Assembly (NCBI GenBank): GCA_023245515.1
Contig: JAHFKE010000040.1
Span: 1 to 7,408, forward strand
DNA: 7,408 nt
From: Candidatus Levyibacteriota bacterium
Lineage (GTDB): Bacteria > Patescibacteriota > Microgenomatia > Levybacterales > UBA12049
Reading direction: 5' to 3'
Part shown: piece by piece, positions 1 through 7,061 of the stretch
Position numbering within the stretch: position 1 is the stretch's first letter
Layout: every line of letters starts with the position of its first letter
Program-made: the position numbers and the translations under genes
Notes under the pieces: model-generated
Seen by the model: only the letters and a program-made list of their open reading frames with translations
Databases searched by the model: none
Told to the model about the DNA's origin: nothing

Positions 1-1
1 A

Positions 2-886
2 GAAATTGAAAAACCCGCAGTAGCTGATGGCAAGGTACTCGTCCAAGTTCATGCAGCCAGTGTCAATCCGTTTGATTGGAAGGTGCAGCTTGGTTATGTA
101 AAGGACTATATGCCTCTTACCCTTCCCGTAACGCTCGGTGGGGATCTAGCGGGTGTTGTTACCGAAGTCGGTAATGGTGTAACGCAATTTAAAGTTGGTG
201 ATGAGGTGTATGGTCAGGGTAGCGTTATGGGTGGAGCAACAGGTGCTTTCGCGGAATTTGATCTGGTCTCCCCTACTTCGATAGCCAAAAAATCTGAGAA
301 ACTCTCCTTTCTTGAAGCGGGCGCAGTACCTCTGACAGGAGTTAGTGCTCTTCAGGCACTTTATGATCACATAGGACTGACACAGGGGCAGAAAATTCTC
401 ATCCATGGAGGCGCAGGAGGAATCGGCTCAATGGCAATTCAGATTGCAAAGCACTTGGGCGCCTATGTCGCGACAACTGTCAGTACGAATGACGTTGACT
501 ACGCGAAGAAATTGGGTGCTGATGAGGTGATTGATTATAAAACGCAAAAATTTGAGGACACGGTCAGGGAGTATGACGCCGTCTATGATACTGTTGGCGG
601 AGAAACAAATAAACGCTCGTATGAGGTGCTTAAGCAAGGAGGCATACTCGTCTCAATGATAGAACAACCCGATGAAGAACTTTCAAAAAGATATCAGGTG
701 AAAGCAATTGCCCAAAGCACACAGGTAAATCCTGATCGCCTCAACAAGCTTTCTGAGCTTTTGGATAAGGGCGTTGTGGTAGTGCATGTTGAGAAGACTT
801 TTTCTCTGATTGAGACAGCGGAAGCACTTGAATATCTCCAGAAAACCCCACCCAGGGGCAAGGTGGTTATAGAGGTGAAAACATAG
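2..886 (+). CDS. Zinc-free NADP-dependent quinone oxidoreductase (MDR superfamily), 5' partial
   Basis: The frame is open from base 2 to the TAG at 884-886, giving 294 visible codons; roughly 15-25 N-terminal residues should lie beyond the left edge. A GTG at 83 is an in-frame internal codon, not the likely start, because family-typical sequence (VLVQVHAASVNPFDW) precedes it. Seen: the GROES-like catalytic fold with GGDLAGVV and VGDEVYG, then a Rossmann dinucleotide-binding loop IHGGAGGIGS (codons around 401-430), and the usual C-terminal ending PPRGKVVIEV. The cysteine and histidine ligands of zinc-dependent alcohol dehydrogenases are not apparent. Family knowledge: such enzymes reduce quinones or alpha,beta-unsaturated carbonyls with NADPH in the cytoplasm, often as detoxification. 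The true substrate cannot be read from sequence. The gene converges on the ATPase gene with a 114-bp gap. Its last 30 codons or so recur at 3616-3705. Confidence 0.95.
   Translation, partial: EIEKPAVADGKVLVQVHAASVNPFDWKVQLGYVKDYMPLTLPVTLGGDLAGVVTEVGNGVTQFKVGDEVYGQGSVMGGATGAFAEFDLVSPTSIAKKSEKLSFLEAGAVPLTGVSALQALYDHIGLTQGQKILIHGGAGGIGSMAIQIAKHLGAYVATTVSTNDVDYAKKLGADEVIDYKTQKFEDTVREYDAVYDTVGGETNKRSYEVLKQGGILVSMIEQPDEELSKRYQVKAIAQSTQVNPDRLNKLSELLDKGVVVVHVEKTFSLIETAEALEYLQKTPPRGKVVIEVKT
791..880 (+). repeat. Direct repeat, copy 1 (oxidoreductase 3' end)
   Basis: This 90-base stretch, the last coding part of the intact oxidoreductase, matches 3616-3705 at 86 of 90 bases with no gaps. The longest exact run is 42 bases (791-832). 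The four differences are one amino-acid change (TAT to AAT) and three synonymous changes. Confidence 0.95.
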
Positions 887-1000
887 AGGCTCACCCAAGA
901 TGTTCCGCTCTTGCGGCGACGAGATAGTACGCCAAATAAAGCAGCCAAAGTTGCTGGCCATCTGGCTTCACCCCTGTTATATGGTTATCGTAGCACGTTA
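887..1000. other. Convergent intergenic region without a clear terminator
   Basis: These 114 bases lie between the 3' ends of the oxidoreductase and ATPase genes. The best hairpin is CCGC-TCTT-GCGG (905-916), only 4 bp and without a T-run, so it does not qualify as an intrinsic terminator. The ATPase frame ends in a double TAA. The segment CTGGC-TT-CACCCCTG (962-976) recurs inverted on the other side of the ATPase gene. No convincing reading frame was found here. Confidence 0.5.
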
Positions 1001-3544
1001 TTAGGCGCTAAACTTTTTATAGAAAAGTCTTTTCCCTAACTCGACAGCGAAGAGATAGCAGATGACTATGCCAAAGAGTATTGTGAGGAGCTGAGCTTGT
1101 AGGGGAATGAATCTGAAGAACTCCCCAATTTTGGTAAATGGCAACACCCATCCGGAGAGGACAACAAGAATGGTAGAAAGCATGAGGTAGTTACTGGGAA
1201 CACTTTGGAGAAATGGTATTTTACGGGTTCGTATCACATAGATGACTAATGTTTGTGTCGCGAGAGATTCCAAAAACCAGCCTGTCTGAAACTCGGGCGC
1301 AGTAGCTTTAAAGATGCTATAGAGCACGAAGAATGTCAAAAAATCAAACACTGAACTTATTGAACCAAAAACGATCATGAAATGCCGGATGAATTTCATA
1401 TCCCAGCGTTTTGGTTTTTGAATAAATTCCGCGTCTACCGCATCACCAGGAATGGTAATTTGGGACAGGTCATACATGAAGTTATTGAGTAGTATTTGAA
1501 TGGGCAGCATAGGGAGGAATGGAATGAAGAGGACTGCGCCCAGGACGCTGAACATGTTGCCAAAGTTAGAACTGATGCCCATCATAATGTATTTCATGGT
1601 ATTGCCAAATGTTTTTCTACCCTCCAAAACACCCGCTTGGAGGTCTTCCAGGCTTTTGTGCGTGAGAATCATATCGGCTGATTCTTTGGCCACATCGACG
1701 GCGTTCTCAACGGAGATTCCCACATCTGCGGTTTTCAGGGAAGGCGCGTCATTAATGCCGTCCCCCAAGTATCCGACGACATGGTTACGTGCTTGAAGCG
1801 CGAGGATAATTCTATTCTTTTCATCAGGAGAAAATCTTGCAAAGATGGTGGTCTTTTCGGCCATGACACGCAGGGCATCCTCAGTCAGCGAGTGGATTTG
1901 ATGGCCAAGAAGGATGCCTTTTATGGGGAGTCCTACGTCGTCACAGATTTTCTTGGTGACGAGCTCATTATCACCAGTGATGACTTTGACTTCAATACCC
2001 ATTGCTTCAAGTTCTTTAAGCACTTCACCCACATCTTTTTTGGCAGGGTCGAGAAACGCGACAAAGCCGATAAGCTCTAATGCTGTCTCATCAGCTTTTG
2101 AATAGACGTCTCGATGCCCCTCTATTTCTTTTATCGCAACAGCCAGGACTCTGTAGCCATCGTTGCTAAAGGCATGATATTGTTCGGTAATTTTTTCATT
2201 TGCTTTGGTATCCAACTCCACTTTCTTGCCGTCCTTCAAATAGTATGTTGCTGACTTGAAGACTTCTTCAGGCGCGCCTTTGGTGATGAGAAATCGCTTG
2301 CTCCCCTTTTCTACGACCACACTCATTTTCTTTCGTACAAAATCAAAGGGAATTTCATCAATTTTTTCATAGCCGTGGCCTTCAATTTTTTTAAAGTTGA
2401 TAACAGCATCATCCATGGGGTTTTTAATGCCTGTTTGGTAGAAGCTGTTGAGGTAGGCGTGAAGTAAAACTTTTTCAGAATGCACACCAAAGACATCGGT
2501 ATACTTCACCAGCTCAATATGATCCTCGGTGAGGGTCCCTGTTTTGTCAGTACACAGTATGTCCATGCTGCCAAAGTCAGGAATTGATGCAAGCTTCTTA
2601 ACGATGACACCCTTTTTTGCCATATTCACTGATCCTTTCCCCATAGTGACTGACATGATCATCGGGAGGAGTTCGGGGGTGAGTCCGACAGCTATCGCCA
2701 CCGCGAAAGTAAATGAATCCAGTATGGAGGTGTGTTTGAAAAATGCGTTAAATAGAAAGATAAAGAGGACAAAGAAGATGGTTGTCTTCATGATAAAGAA
2801 GCTAAAAGTTTTTATTCCTCTGGTGAATTCGGTGTCTGTTGAAGCACTGGCAAGTTCTTGTGCTATCTTGCCAAACTCTGTTTGATTACCTATCTTAACG
2901 ATAACAGCAGTAGCAGATCCTGAGACGACGTTCGTACCGAAGAAAACGATATTATTCAGTTCGCCCAATGATGCTTCGGCGGATTGAAGCCTTTTTTCAA
3001 TCTTCTCAACAGGGAACGATTCTCCAGTGAGAGAAGACTCGTTGACGAAAAAGTCTTTTGAGGAAATTAGTCGCGCATCGGCAGGAACGAGGTCGCCGGA
3101 GCTGAGGAAAATAAGGTCTCCTATGGTCAGGTTCTCGATCTTCACTTCTTGCTTCACGCCTTGCCGGATGACGCTTGCTTGTGTAGCGACCCGTTCTTTT
3201 AGTTTGGCTGCCGCCTGAGTTGCTCTGTATTCTTGAAAAAAGTTAAGCGAAGCACTCATCAGAACGATGATTGCGATAATCGCTCCGTTCACGACTTCAC
3301 CCAAGACGAAAGAAACGATGGAAGCCGCAAGGAGAATAAGGACAAGAGGATTTTTAAAGCCTGAAAGAAATTCGAGGATTATGTTCAGCTTTTTTTCTTC
3401 AGACAACACGTTGTGCCCCAGTTCACCTAGTCGCTTCTCGACTTCTTTCTCGGACAAGCCTTTTTCTGAAGATTGCACGAGTTTTAGCACTTCTTCAGTG
3501 GTGATAGCGGAAAAATAATTGAGAGGTTTATCTACAAAGAGCAT
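1001..3544 (-). CDS. mgtA: Magnesium-transporting P-type ATPase, P3B type (MgtA/MgtB-like)
   Basis: An 847-residue, apparently complete P-type ATPase of the inner membrane. Actuator domain with TGES at 173-176; M4 motif LTPELLP at 288-294; phosphorylation site DKTGTLT at 333-339 (Asp333 is phosphorylated); nucleotide-binding KGAPE at 422-426; hinge TGDN at 523-526 and GDGINDAP at 594-601. The blocks MDILCTDKTGTLT, YQTGIKN (369-375), SSNFGNM (658-664) and NNFMYDLSQ (687-695) are typical of MgtA/MgtB rather than Ca2+, Na+/K+ or heavy-metal pumps. About ten membrane segments fit: four before residue 300 and six after 650. Known members import Mg2+ at the cost of ATP. It is about 50 residues shorter than E. 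coli MgtA, mostly at the N terminus. An in-frame TGA lies five codons upstream of ATG 3544 with no alternative start between, so this start is preferred. No mgtC-like partner is present. The gene is flanked by direct repeats of the oxidoreductase 3' end. Confidence 0.96.
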   Translation of the reverse strand: MLFVDKPLNYFSAITTEEVLKLVQSSEKGLSEKEVEKRLGELGHNVLSEEKKLNIILEFLSGFKNPLVLILLAASIVSFVLGEVVNGAIIAIIVLMSASLNFFQEYRATQAAAKLKERVATQASVIRQGVKQEVKIENLTIGDLIFLSSGDLVPADARLISSKDFFVNESSLTGESFPVEKIEKRLQSAEASLGELNNIVFFGTNVVSGSATAVIVKIGNQTEFGKIAQELASASTDTEFTRGIKTFSFFIMKTTIFFVLFIFLFNAFFKHTSILDSFTFAVAIAVGLTPELLPMIMSVTMGKGSVNMAKKGVIVKKLASIPDFGSMDILCTDKTGTLTEDHIELVKYTDVFGVHSEKVLLHAYLNSFYQTGIKNPMDDAVINFKKIEGHGYEKIDEIPFDFVRKKMSVVVEKGSKRFLITKGAPEEVFKSATYYLKDGKKVELDTKANEKITEQYHAFSNDGYRVLAVAIKEIEGHRDVYSKADETALELIGFVAFLDPAKKDVGEVLKELEAMGIEVKVITGDNELVTKKICDDVGLPIKGILLGHQIHSLTEDALRVMAEKTTIFARFSPDEKNRIILALQARNHVVGYLGDGINDAPSLKTADVGISVENAVDVAKESADMILTHKSLEDLQAGVLEGRKTFGNTMKYIMMGISSNFGNMFSVLGAVLFIPFLPMLPIQILLNNFMYDLSQITIPGDAVDAEFIQKPKRWDMKFIRHFMIVFGSISSVFDFLTFFVLYSIFKATAPEFQTGWFLESLATQTLVIYVIRTRKIPFLQSVPSNYLMLSTILVVLSGWVLPFTKIGEFFRFIPLQAQLLTILFGIVICYLFAVELGKRLFYKKFSA

Positions 3545-3550
3545 ATCTCC

Positions 3551-3580
3551 ATTGTAGAGGATTCAGGGGTGGGTTGCCAG
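3551..3580 (-). promoter_or_regulatory. Candidate sigma70-type promoter of the Mg2+ ATPase gene, leaderless
   Basis: On the minus strand a -10 hexamer TACAAT (3556-3551, 5 of 6 consensus) ends six bases before the ATG at 3544. The expected transcription start is therefore the A of the start codon or next to it. A weak -35, CTGGCA (3580-3575, 4 of 6), lies 18 bp upstream. The only Shine-Dalgarno-like GGAG lies two bases from the ATG, too close for normal use. Inferred from sequence only. Confidence 0.45.
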
Positions 3581-3708
3581 TTAGACGAGGGGTAGGCGTT
3601 ATCGTCGTATATATGGAGAAGACTTTTTCTCTGATTGAGACAGCGGAAGCACTTGAAAATCTCCAGAAAACCCCACCCAGGGGCAAAGTGGTTATAGAGG
3701 TAAAGTAG
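3581..3708 (+). pseudogene. Decayed 3' remnant of a second MDR oxidoreductase gene
   Basis: The codons at 3595-3705 match the oxidoreductase end at 770-880 at about 100 of 111 bases and stop at TAG 3706-3708. The decoded tail reads GVIVVYMEKTFSLIETAE and continues to IEVK, against GVVVVHVEKTFSLIETAE in the intact gene. Just upstream, TTA GAC GAG (3581-3589, Leu-Asp-Glu) resembles TTG GAT AAG (761-769, Leu-Asp-Lys), but about five extra bases then shift the frame. No nucleotide-binding loop or GROES-like part exists upstream, so no functional enzyme can be made. An ATG at 3613 could open a 31-codon frame, but no ribosome site or well-placed -10 precedes it. Several base differences are synonymous or conservative, which suggests a formerly functional paralogue and not a very recent copy. 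Confidence 0.7.
3616..3705 (+). repeat. Direct repeat, copy 2 (in the oxidoreductase remnant)
   Basis: Second copy of the 791-880 repeat, in the same orientation, 2825 bp downstream. The two copies bracket the whole Mg2+ ATPase gene and its promoter. Recombination between them would loop out the ATPase gene and leave one intact oxidoreductase 3' end. Confidence 0.95.
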
Positions 3709-3772
3709 GGTTGTTGATGCACCCTTGTATTTCTCAATTTTCATCTCTCATCTTTCAACTCCGTCCCCTCTC

Positions 3773-3800
3773 TTGTCATAGGTCTCTAGGTGAGTATAAT
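3773..3800 (+). promoter_or_regulatory. Near-consensus sigma70 promoter of the dikinase gene, leaderless
   Basis: TTGTCA at 3773-3778 (5 of 6 of TTGACA), a 16-bp spacer, and a perfect TATAAT at 3795-3800. Six bases separate the -10 from the GTG at 3807, so the predicted start of transcription falls on the start codon. An AGGTGAG at 3788-3794 is the only Shine-Dalgarno-like string, but it would lie upstream of the predicted transcript. Confidence 0.65.
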
Positions 3801-3806
3801 TAAAAT

Positions 3807-6395
3807 GTGGTAGATAAGAGAATTTATGAAGTTGGAGGAAAGGGATTGTCTCTTATTGAAGGAGAATCACATGGTCTGCCTGTCCCCGCTTTTTTTATAT
3901 TGCCGGTCTCCTTTTTTGTTTCGTGGACTCAGCAACTAAAAAAGTCAAAGGAATGGGCTGGCTTTTTGAAAGCAAAAGATGAAGATTTGCAAAAGGCTTG
4001 TGATGCACTCAAGCATGCGGCACTTAGATCAGCCTTTACGTCGGAGCAAGAGGGAGAGCTCCAAAAGAATTTAGAAATGCTTGCCGATGATCAGCTTCTT
4101 GCGGTGCGTTCGTCATCGCCCGAGGAAGATTTGGAAGGCTCATCGTTCGCCGGAGGGTACGAGACTATACTGGGAGTGACGAGAGAAAAGCTACGTAGTG
4201 CCATACATAAAGCATTTGTCTCCTGTCTCGATTATCGGGTGGTTATTTATAAGCGCGAAAATGGCTTTTCTGTCACCGATCCGAAGATCGCCGTTATTGT
4301 CCAGAAGCAAATCGCCAGTGAGATTGCAGGTGTCGGTTTTTCCCTCGACCCTGTTACGAATGATTATGATACTGCTGTCTTTAATGCGAATTGGGGTCTG
4401 GGGGAGACGGTCGTTGCGGGGTTGAGTACCCCTGATACGTACATCGTTGATAAAGTACATCTGGAAATAAAGAAGAAAACGATTGGTACAAAAGAACTAT
4501 CAATCTGGCTCAAGCCTAAAGGCGGGACTGAAGAAAAGCATAATTTTAAAAATGAAGAGAGGGCTTTATCGGATAAGCAGGTTATCTCTCTTACGGAATT
4601 AATCAAAAAAGTTGAACGTTATTACGAAAAGCCTATGGACATAGAATGGGCTTTTAAAAATGATCAATTATTTTTATTACAGGCAAGACCTATTACGACC
4701 TATGTTCCTCTTTCGCCTGAGATGATTACCAACATTGGACAGCATAAGCGTCTTTATTTGGATGTAACCGTTACTGCGCAGGGAATGAATCAGCCGGTTT
4801 CTAAAATGGGTACGTCCGTTTTCTGCAGACTTCTTAAAATAATCGGAAAGATCATTGCGGGGCGGGACATCACTCAAGATATTGATAGAACTGTCGGCTG
4901 GATCAGTGATGGTCGTATCTTTGTGAATCTCTCAAATGCCTTCGCGCTGGCAGGTAAGAAAAGAGTAGTCCATGTCCTGTCTATCATGGACCCTCTTGGA
5001 GCGAGGACGATCGCGTCTTTGTCTGAAAAAATATATAAATCCCCTACCCCGAAAGAATTTCTCTTACCGCTTGCTATTTTATGGCGATTGCCGGGAATTT
5101 TATTCTTCATTCGCCAGGCTCTGCATAGTCCTGATAGGGTGCATCGCAAAGTTCAGGAGAGTCTCAAGGCATTTGAGCAGGAGGCAAAGGATATTGCTCT
5201 CAAAGATATGCCGCTCCAACAGTTCATTGATGAGCTTATATATAAAATGTTCATGCAGGTCTTCCGCAAAGCCGTACCACTGGTTCTGGTGTCGCGGATT
5301 ATTTTGGGTAAGATGAAAAAAGCGGCAGGAGATAATCCCGAGATAGATAAGCTCGAACTCGCATTACCACATAATGTCACGACAGAAATGGGACTGGCGC
5401 TGTCACATGTGGCAGAACTTTTACCTCAAGATCTTACTAAGGAGCAGTTCGCAAAGAAACTTGAGAAGAAAGAACTACCTGAGGAATTCATGTCGGCTTG
5501 GCAGTCTTTTCTTGAACAATACGGGCATAGAGGTCCGTCTGAGATTGACGTGGCGGCTCCGAGATATCGTGACGATCCTGCACTGATTCTGGATCTTCTT
5601 CTTACGATGAAAAATTCCAAGGGTGAAAGTGCTCAGGAAAAATTTGAACGTAATCAAACTGAGCGTCAGGGGGTCTATGAGTTATTTTATCAGAAACTTC
5701 TTGCTGATAATGCCCACGTGGGACGGCGATTTGCGAAGCATTACCATTTCTTCGAGACATTCGGTGGTTATAGGGAAACGCATAAATATTATTTGGTTCT
5801 CGTTGTCGCGATTTTAAGAGAAAAAATTCTTACGCAGGCAGCTACTTTGGTCGCAGAGAAACGTCTGGATTCAGTGGAGCAGGTATTTGATCTCACGATA
5901 GAGCAACTTGATCAGGCGCGGGTTGATACATCGATAGATCTAAGAAAACTTGCCTTCAGTAATACTGTCTTTCTCAAAAAACTTGCGCGTGTCACCCGTC
6001 CCCCATCTCTCATCGATTCACGGGGATTCATACCCAGCCCTCCTACTCTAGCGCATCGCAAGGGAGAGTATGTCGGTATTGCCATATCGCAAGGAGTCGT
6101 ACAGGGACGGATAAAAGTGTTGCATACGCCGAGTGAGAAGCCTCTAGAAAAGGGGGAAATTCTTGTGGCCCGTTCGACTGATCCGGGCTGGACACCCTTA
6201 TTTGTAAATGCGGCTGGTCTTATCCTCGAGATCGGTGGCCTTCTTCAACACGGGGCATTGGTGGCCAGAGAGTATGGTCTCCCCTGCGTAGCGGGTATTA
6301 TGAATGCGACAGAGATTTGGAAGGATGGGACACTTGTGGAGGTGGATGGGACAAGTGGGATCGTCAGGACGATTGAAGAAAACCCTAAGTCATAA
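3807..6395 (+). CDS. Rifampin-phosphotransferase-like dikinase (PEP-utilizing enzyme family), substrate unknown
   Basis: An 862-residue protein with the domain order of rifampin phosphotransferases (about 865 residues). ATP-grasp domain, residues 1-300: GGKG 10-13, VRSSSPEED 100-108, a glycine-rich SSFAGGYET, NWGLGE 195-200, DIEWA 278-282, LLQARPIT 290-297. Helical middle domain, about 300-750, with GHRGPSEIDVAAPRYRDDP (573-591) and YRETHKYYL (655-663). C-terminal swivelling phosphohistidine domain, about 755-855: DPGWTPLF 792-799 and GGLLQHGALVAREYGLP, with His815 the expected phospho-carrier. The TIM-barrel PEP-binding domain of PEP synthase and pyruvate phosphate dikinase is absent, so the enzyme should phosphorylate some other acceptor, giving AMP and phosphate from ATP. 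Rifampin is one known acceptor in the family; here it is only a possibility. The GTG start is forced: TAA lies at 3801-3803, and ATG 3805 is out of frame and meets a stop at once. The 3' end overlaps the convergent membrane-protein gene by 6 bp. Confidence 0.92.
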   Translation: MVDKRIYEVGGKGLSLIEGESHGLPVPAFFILPVSFFVSWTQQLKKSKEWAGFLKAKDEDLQKACDALKHAALRSAFTSEQEGELQKNLEMLADDQLLAVRSSSPEEDLEGSSFAGGYETILGVTREKLRSAIHKAFVSCLDYRVVIYKRENGFSVTDPKIAVIVQKQIASEIAGVGFSLDPVTNDYDTAVFNANWGLGETVVAGLSTPDTYIVDKVHLEIKKKTIGTKELSIWLKPKGGTEEKHNFKNEERALSDKQVISLTELIKKVERYYEKPMDIEWAFKNDQLFLLQARPITTYVPLSPEMITNIGQHKRLYLDVTVTAQGMNQPVSKMGTSVFCRLLKIIGKIIAGRDITQDIDRTVGWISDGRIFVNLSNAFALAGKKRVVHVLSIMDPLGARTIASLSEKIYKSPTPKEFLLPLAILWRLPGILFFIRQALHSPDRVHRKVQESLKAFEQEAKDIALKDMPLQQFIDELIYKMFMQVFRKAVPLVLVSRIILGKMKKAAGDNPEIDKLELALPHNVTTEMGLALSHVAELLPQDLTKEQFAKKLEKKELPEEFMSAWQSFLEQYGHRGPSEIDVAAPRYRDDPALILDLLLTMKNSKGESAQEKFERNQTERQGVYELFYQKLLADNAHVGRRFAKHYHFFETFGGYRETHKYYLVLVVAILREKILTQAATLVAEKRLDSVEQVFDLTIEQLDQARVDTSIDLRKLAFSNTVFLKKLARVTRPPSLIDSRGFIPSPPTLAHRKGEYVGIAISQGVVQGRIKVLHTPSEKPLEKGEILVARSTDPGWTPLFVNAAGLILEIGGLLQHGALVAREYGLPCVAGIMNATEIWKDGTLVEVDGTSGIVRTIEENPKS

Positions 6396-7049
6396 AGGCT
6401 CGATTCCTGTAGGATCTTCTAGTTTAAGAGTACGACTGCAAGCGTCGTATTGGCCCGTGACGATAACGCTATTTACTGCTTTTGCCAGGACTTCTGTGAG
6501 CCATAAAGGTATAGGGCCTCCTCTGTCTAGCGCTCTACTGAGCTCAATGTGAATAGTGGTAGTATCTTGTTGGATGAGAATCAGGCGGACAGTAGGTTTT
6601 TCATGTGGTCTACCTCCGATCATCACACTATACGCATCTGCTATTCTGGTGAGAAGAGGCCAGTCACCTTCATCAAGATAGCGCAATTCTTTTGCCGTAC
6701 CGATGAACGACTGTACTCCTTTATCGCACAGTGCTTTTGATCCTCCGAAGATGCCGAAGAACGAAAGTGCGAGGGCTATTCCCATAATTCCCAGACTCCC
6801 CTTCAGTGTAAAGGAAAATACTTTTTGCTTCTTAATGTCCTCAAGAATTTCTGTGATTCTGCGCAAAGGATTCCCTACATGAATGTCGATGAGTTCGTCT
6901 TTATCTTTGGAGGGATGGGTATGGTTGTCGAGAAAATCCTGGACGTTGGCTTTGGCTTTTTCTTCTCTTGCTTCAGCTTCCACTTTGCTGATGGCGGCCA
7001 TTCTTTCGCGAAGGTCGTTCTTTTGCTCTTCTATCATTGGATCGTCCAT
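6390..7049 (-). CDS. Single-pass membrane protein of unknown family
   Basis: A 219-residue protein I cannot assign to a named family. Residues 5-40 are rich in Glu, Lys, Arg and Ala, consistent with a cytoplasmic coiled coil. Residues 41-80 form a polar stretch containing HTHPSKDKDELIDIHVGNP. One hydrophobic segment runs from about 82 to 103 (GSLGIMGIALALSFFGIFGG). Residues 105-219 form a soluble domain with two cysteines (108 and 204) and a beta-rich look (PTVRLILIQQDTTTIHIEL). No signal-peptidase site is evident, so an N-in, C-out anchored protein is the simplest topology. The coding pattern is sound: long open frame, coherent protein, no competing frame of similar quality. ATG 7049 is chosen as the first start; Met5 (7037) is an alternative. 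The gene is convergent with the dikinase gene (6-bp overlap) and divergent from the gene at 7150. A weak -10-like AACAAT (7061-7056) lies six bases before the start. Confidence 0.85.
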   Translation of the reverse strand: MDDPMIEEQKNDLRERMAAISKVEAEAREEKAKANVQDFLDNHTHPSKDKDELIDIHVGNPLRRITEILEDIKKQKVFSFTLKGSLGIMGIALALSFFGIFGGSKALCDKGVQSFIGTAKELRYLDEGDWPLLTRIADAYSVMIGGRPHEKPTVRLILIQQDTTTIHIELSRALDRGGPIPLWLTEVLAKAVNSVIVTGQYDACSRTLKLEDPTGIEPL

Positions 7050-7061
7050 ACATATATTGTT

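Noticed and set aside
418..435. A possible membrane helix in the dikinase (residues 418-435, FLLPLAILWRLPGILFFI)
   Set aside because: The coordinates are protein residues (bases about 5058-5111). It lies inside the helical middle domain of a soluble enzyme family and is broken by Pro and Arg.
905..916. Hairpin CCGC-TCTT-GCGG as terminator of the oxidoreductase gene
   Set aside because: The stem is only 4 bp and no T-run follows.
1496..3518. Plus-strand open frames across the ATPase region
   Set aside because: They are antisense shadows of a strongly conserved ATPase and encode no recognisable protein.
984..3607. Shared GTTATCGT at 984-991 and 3598-3605 as target-site duplication of the ATPase cassette
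   Set aside because: The two copies do not sit at equivalent positions relative to the inverted matches, and eight bases are easily shared by chance.
3613..3708. A 31-codon small gene starting at ATG 3613
   Set aside because: Its protein is exactly the oxidoreductase tail, with no Shine-Dalgarno sequence and no -10 at the distance used by the other genes. A gene remnant explains it better.
6402..6416. Hairpin GATTCC-TGTA-GGATC as terminator after the dikinase gene
   Set aside because: A 5-bp stem with a bulge and no real T-run; it also lies within the coding end of the convergent gene.
6350..6420. A complete tRNA gene on the plus strand
   Set aside because: Only a T-arm-like stretch is present. 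No acceptor 5' strand, D-arm or anticodon arm fits upstream, where the dikinase reading frame is intact.
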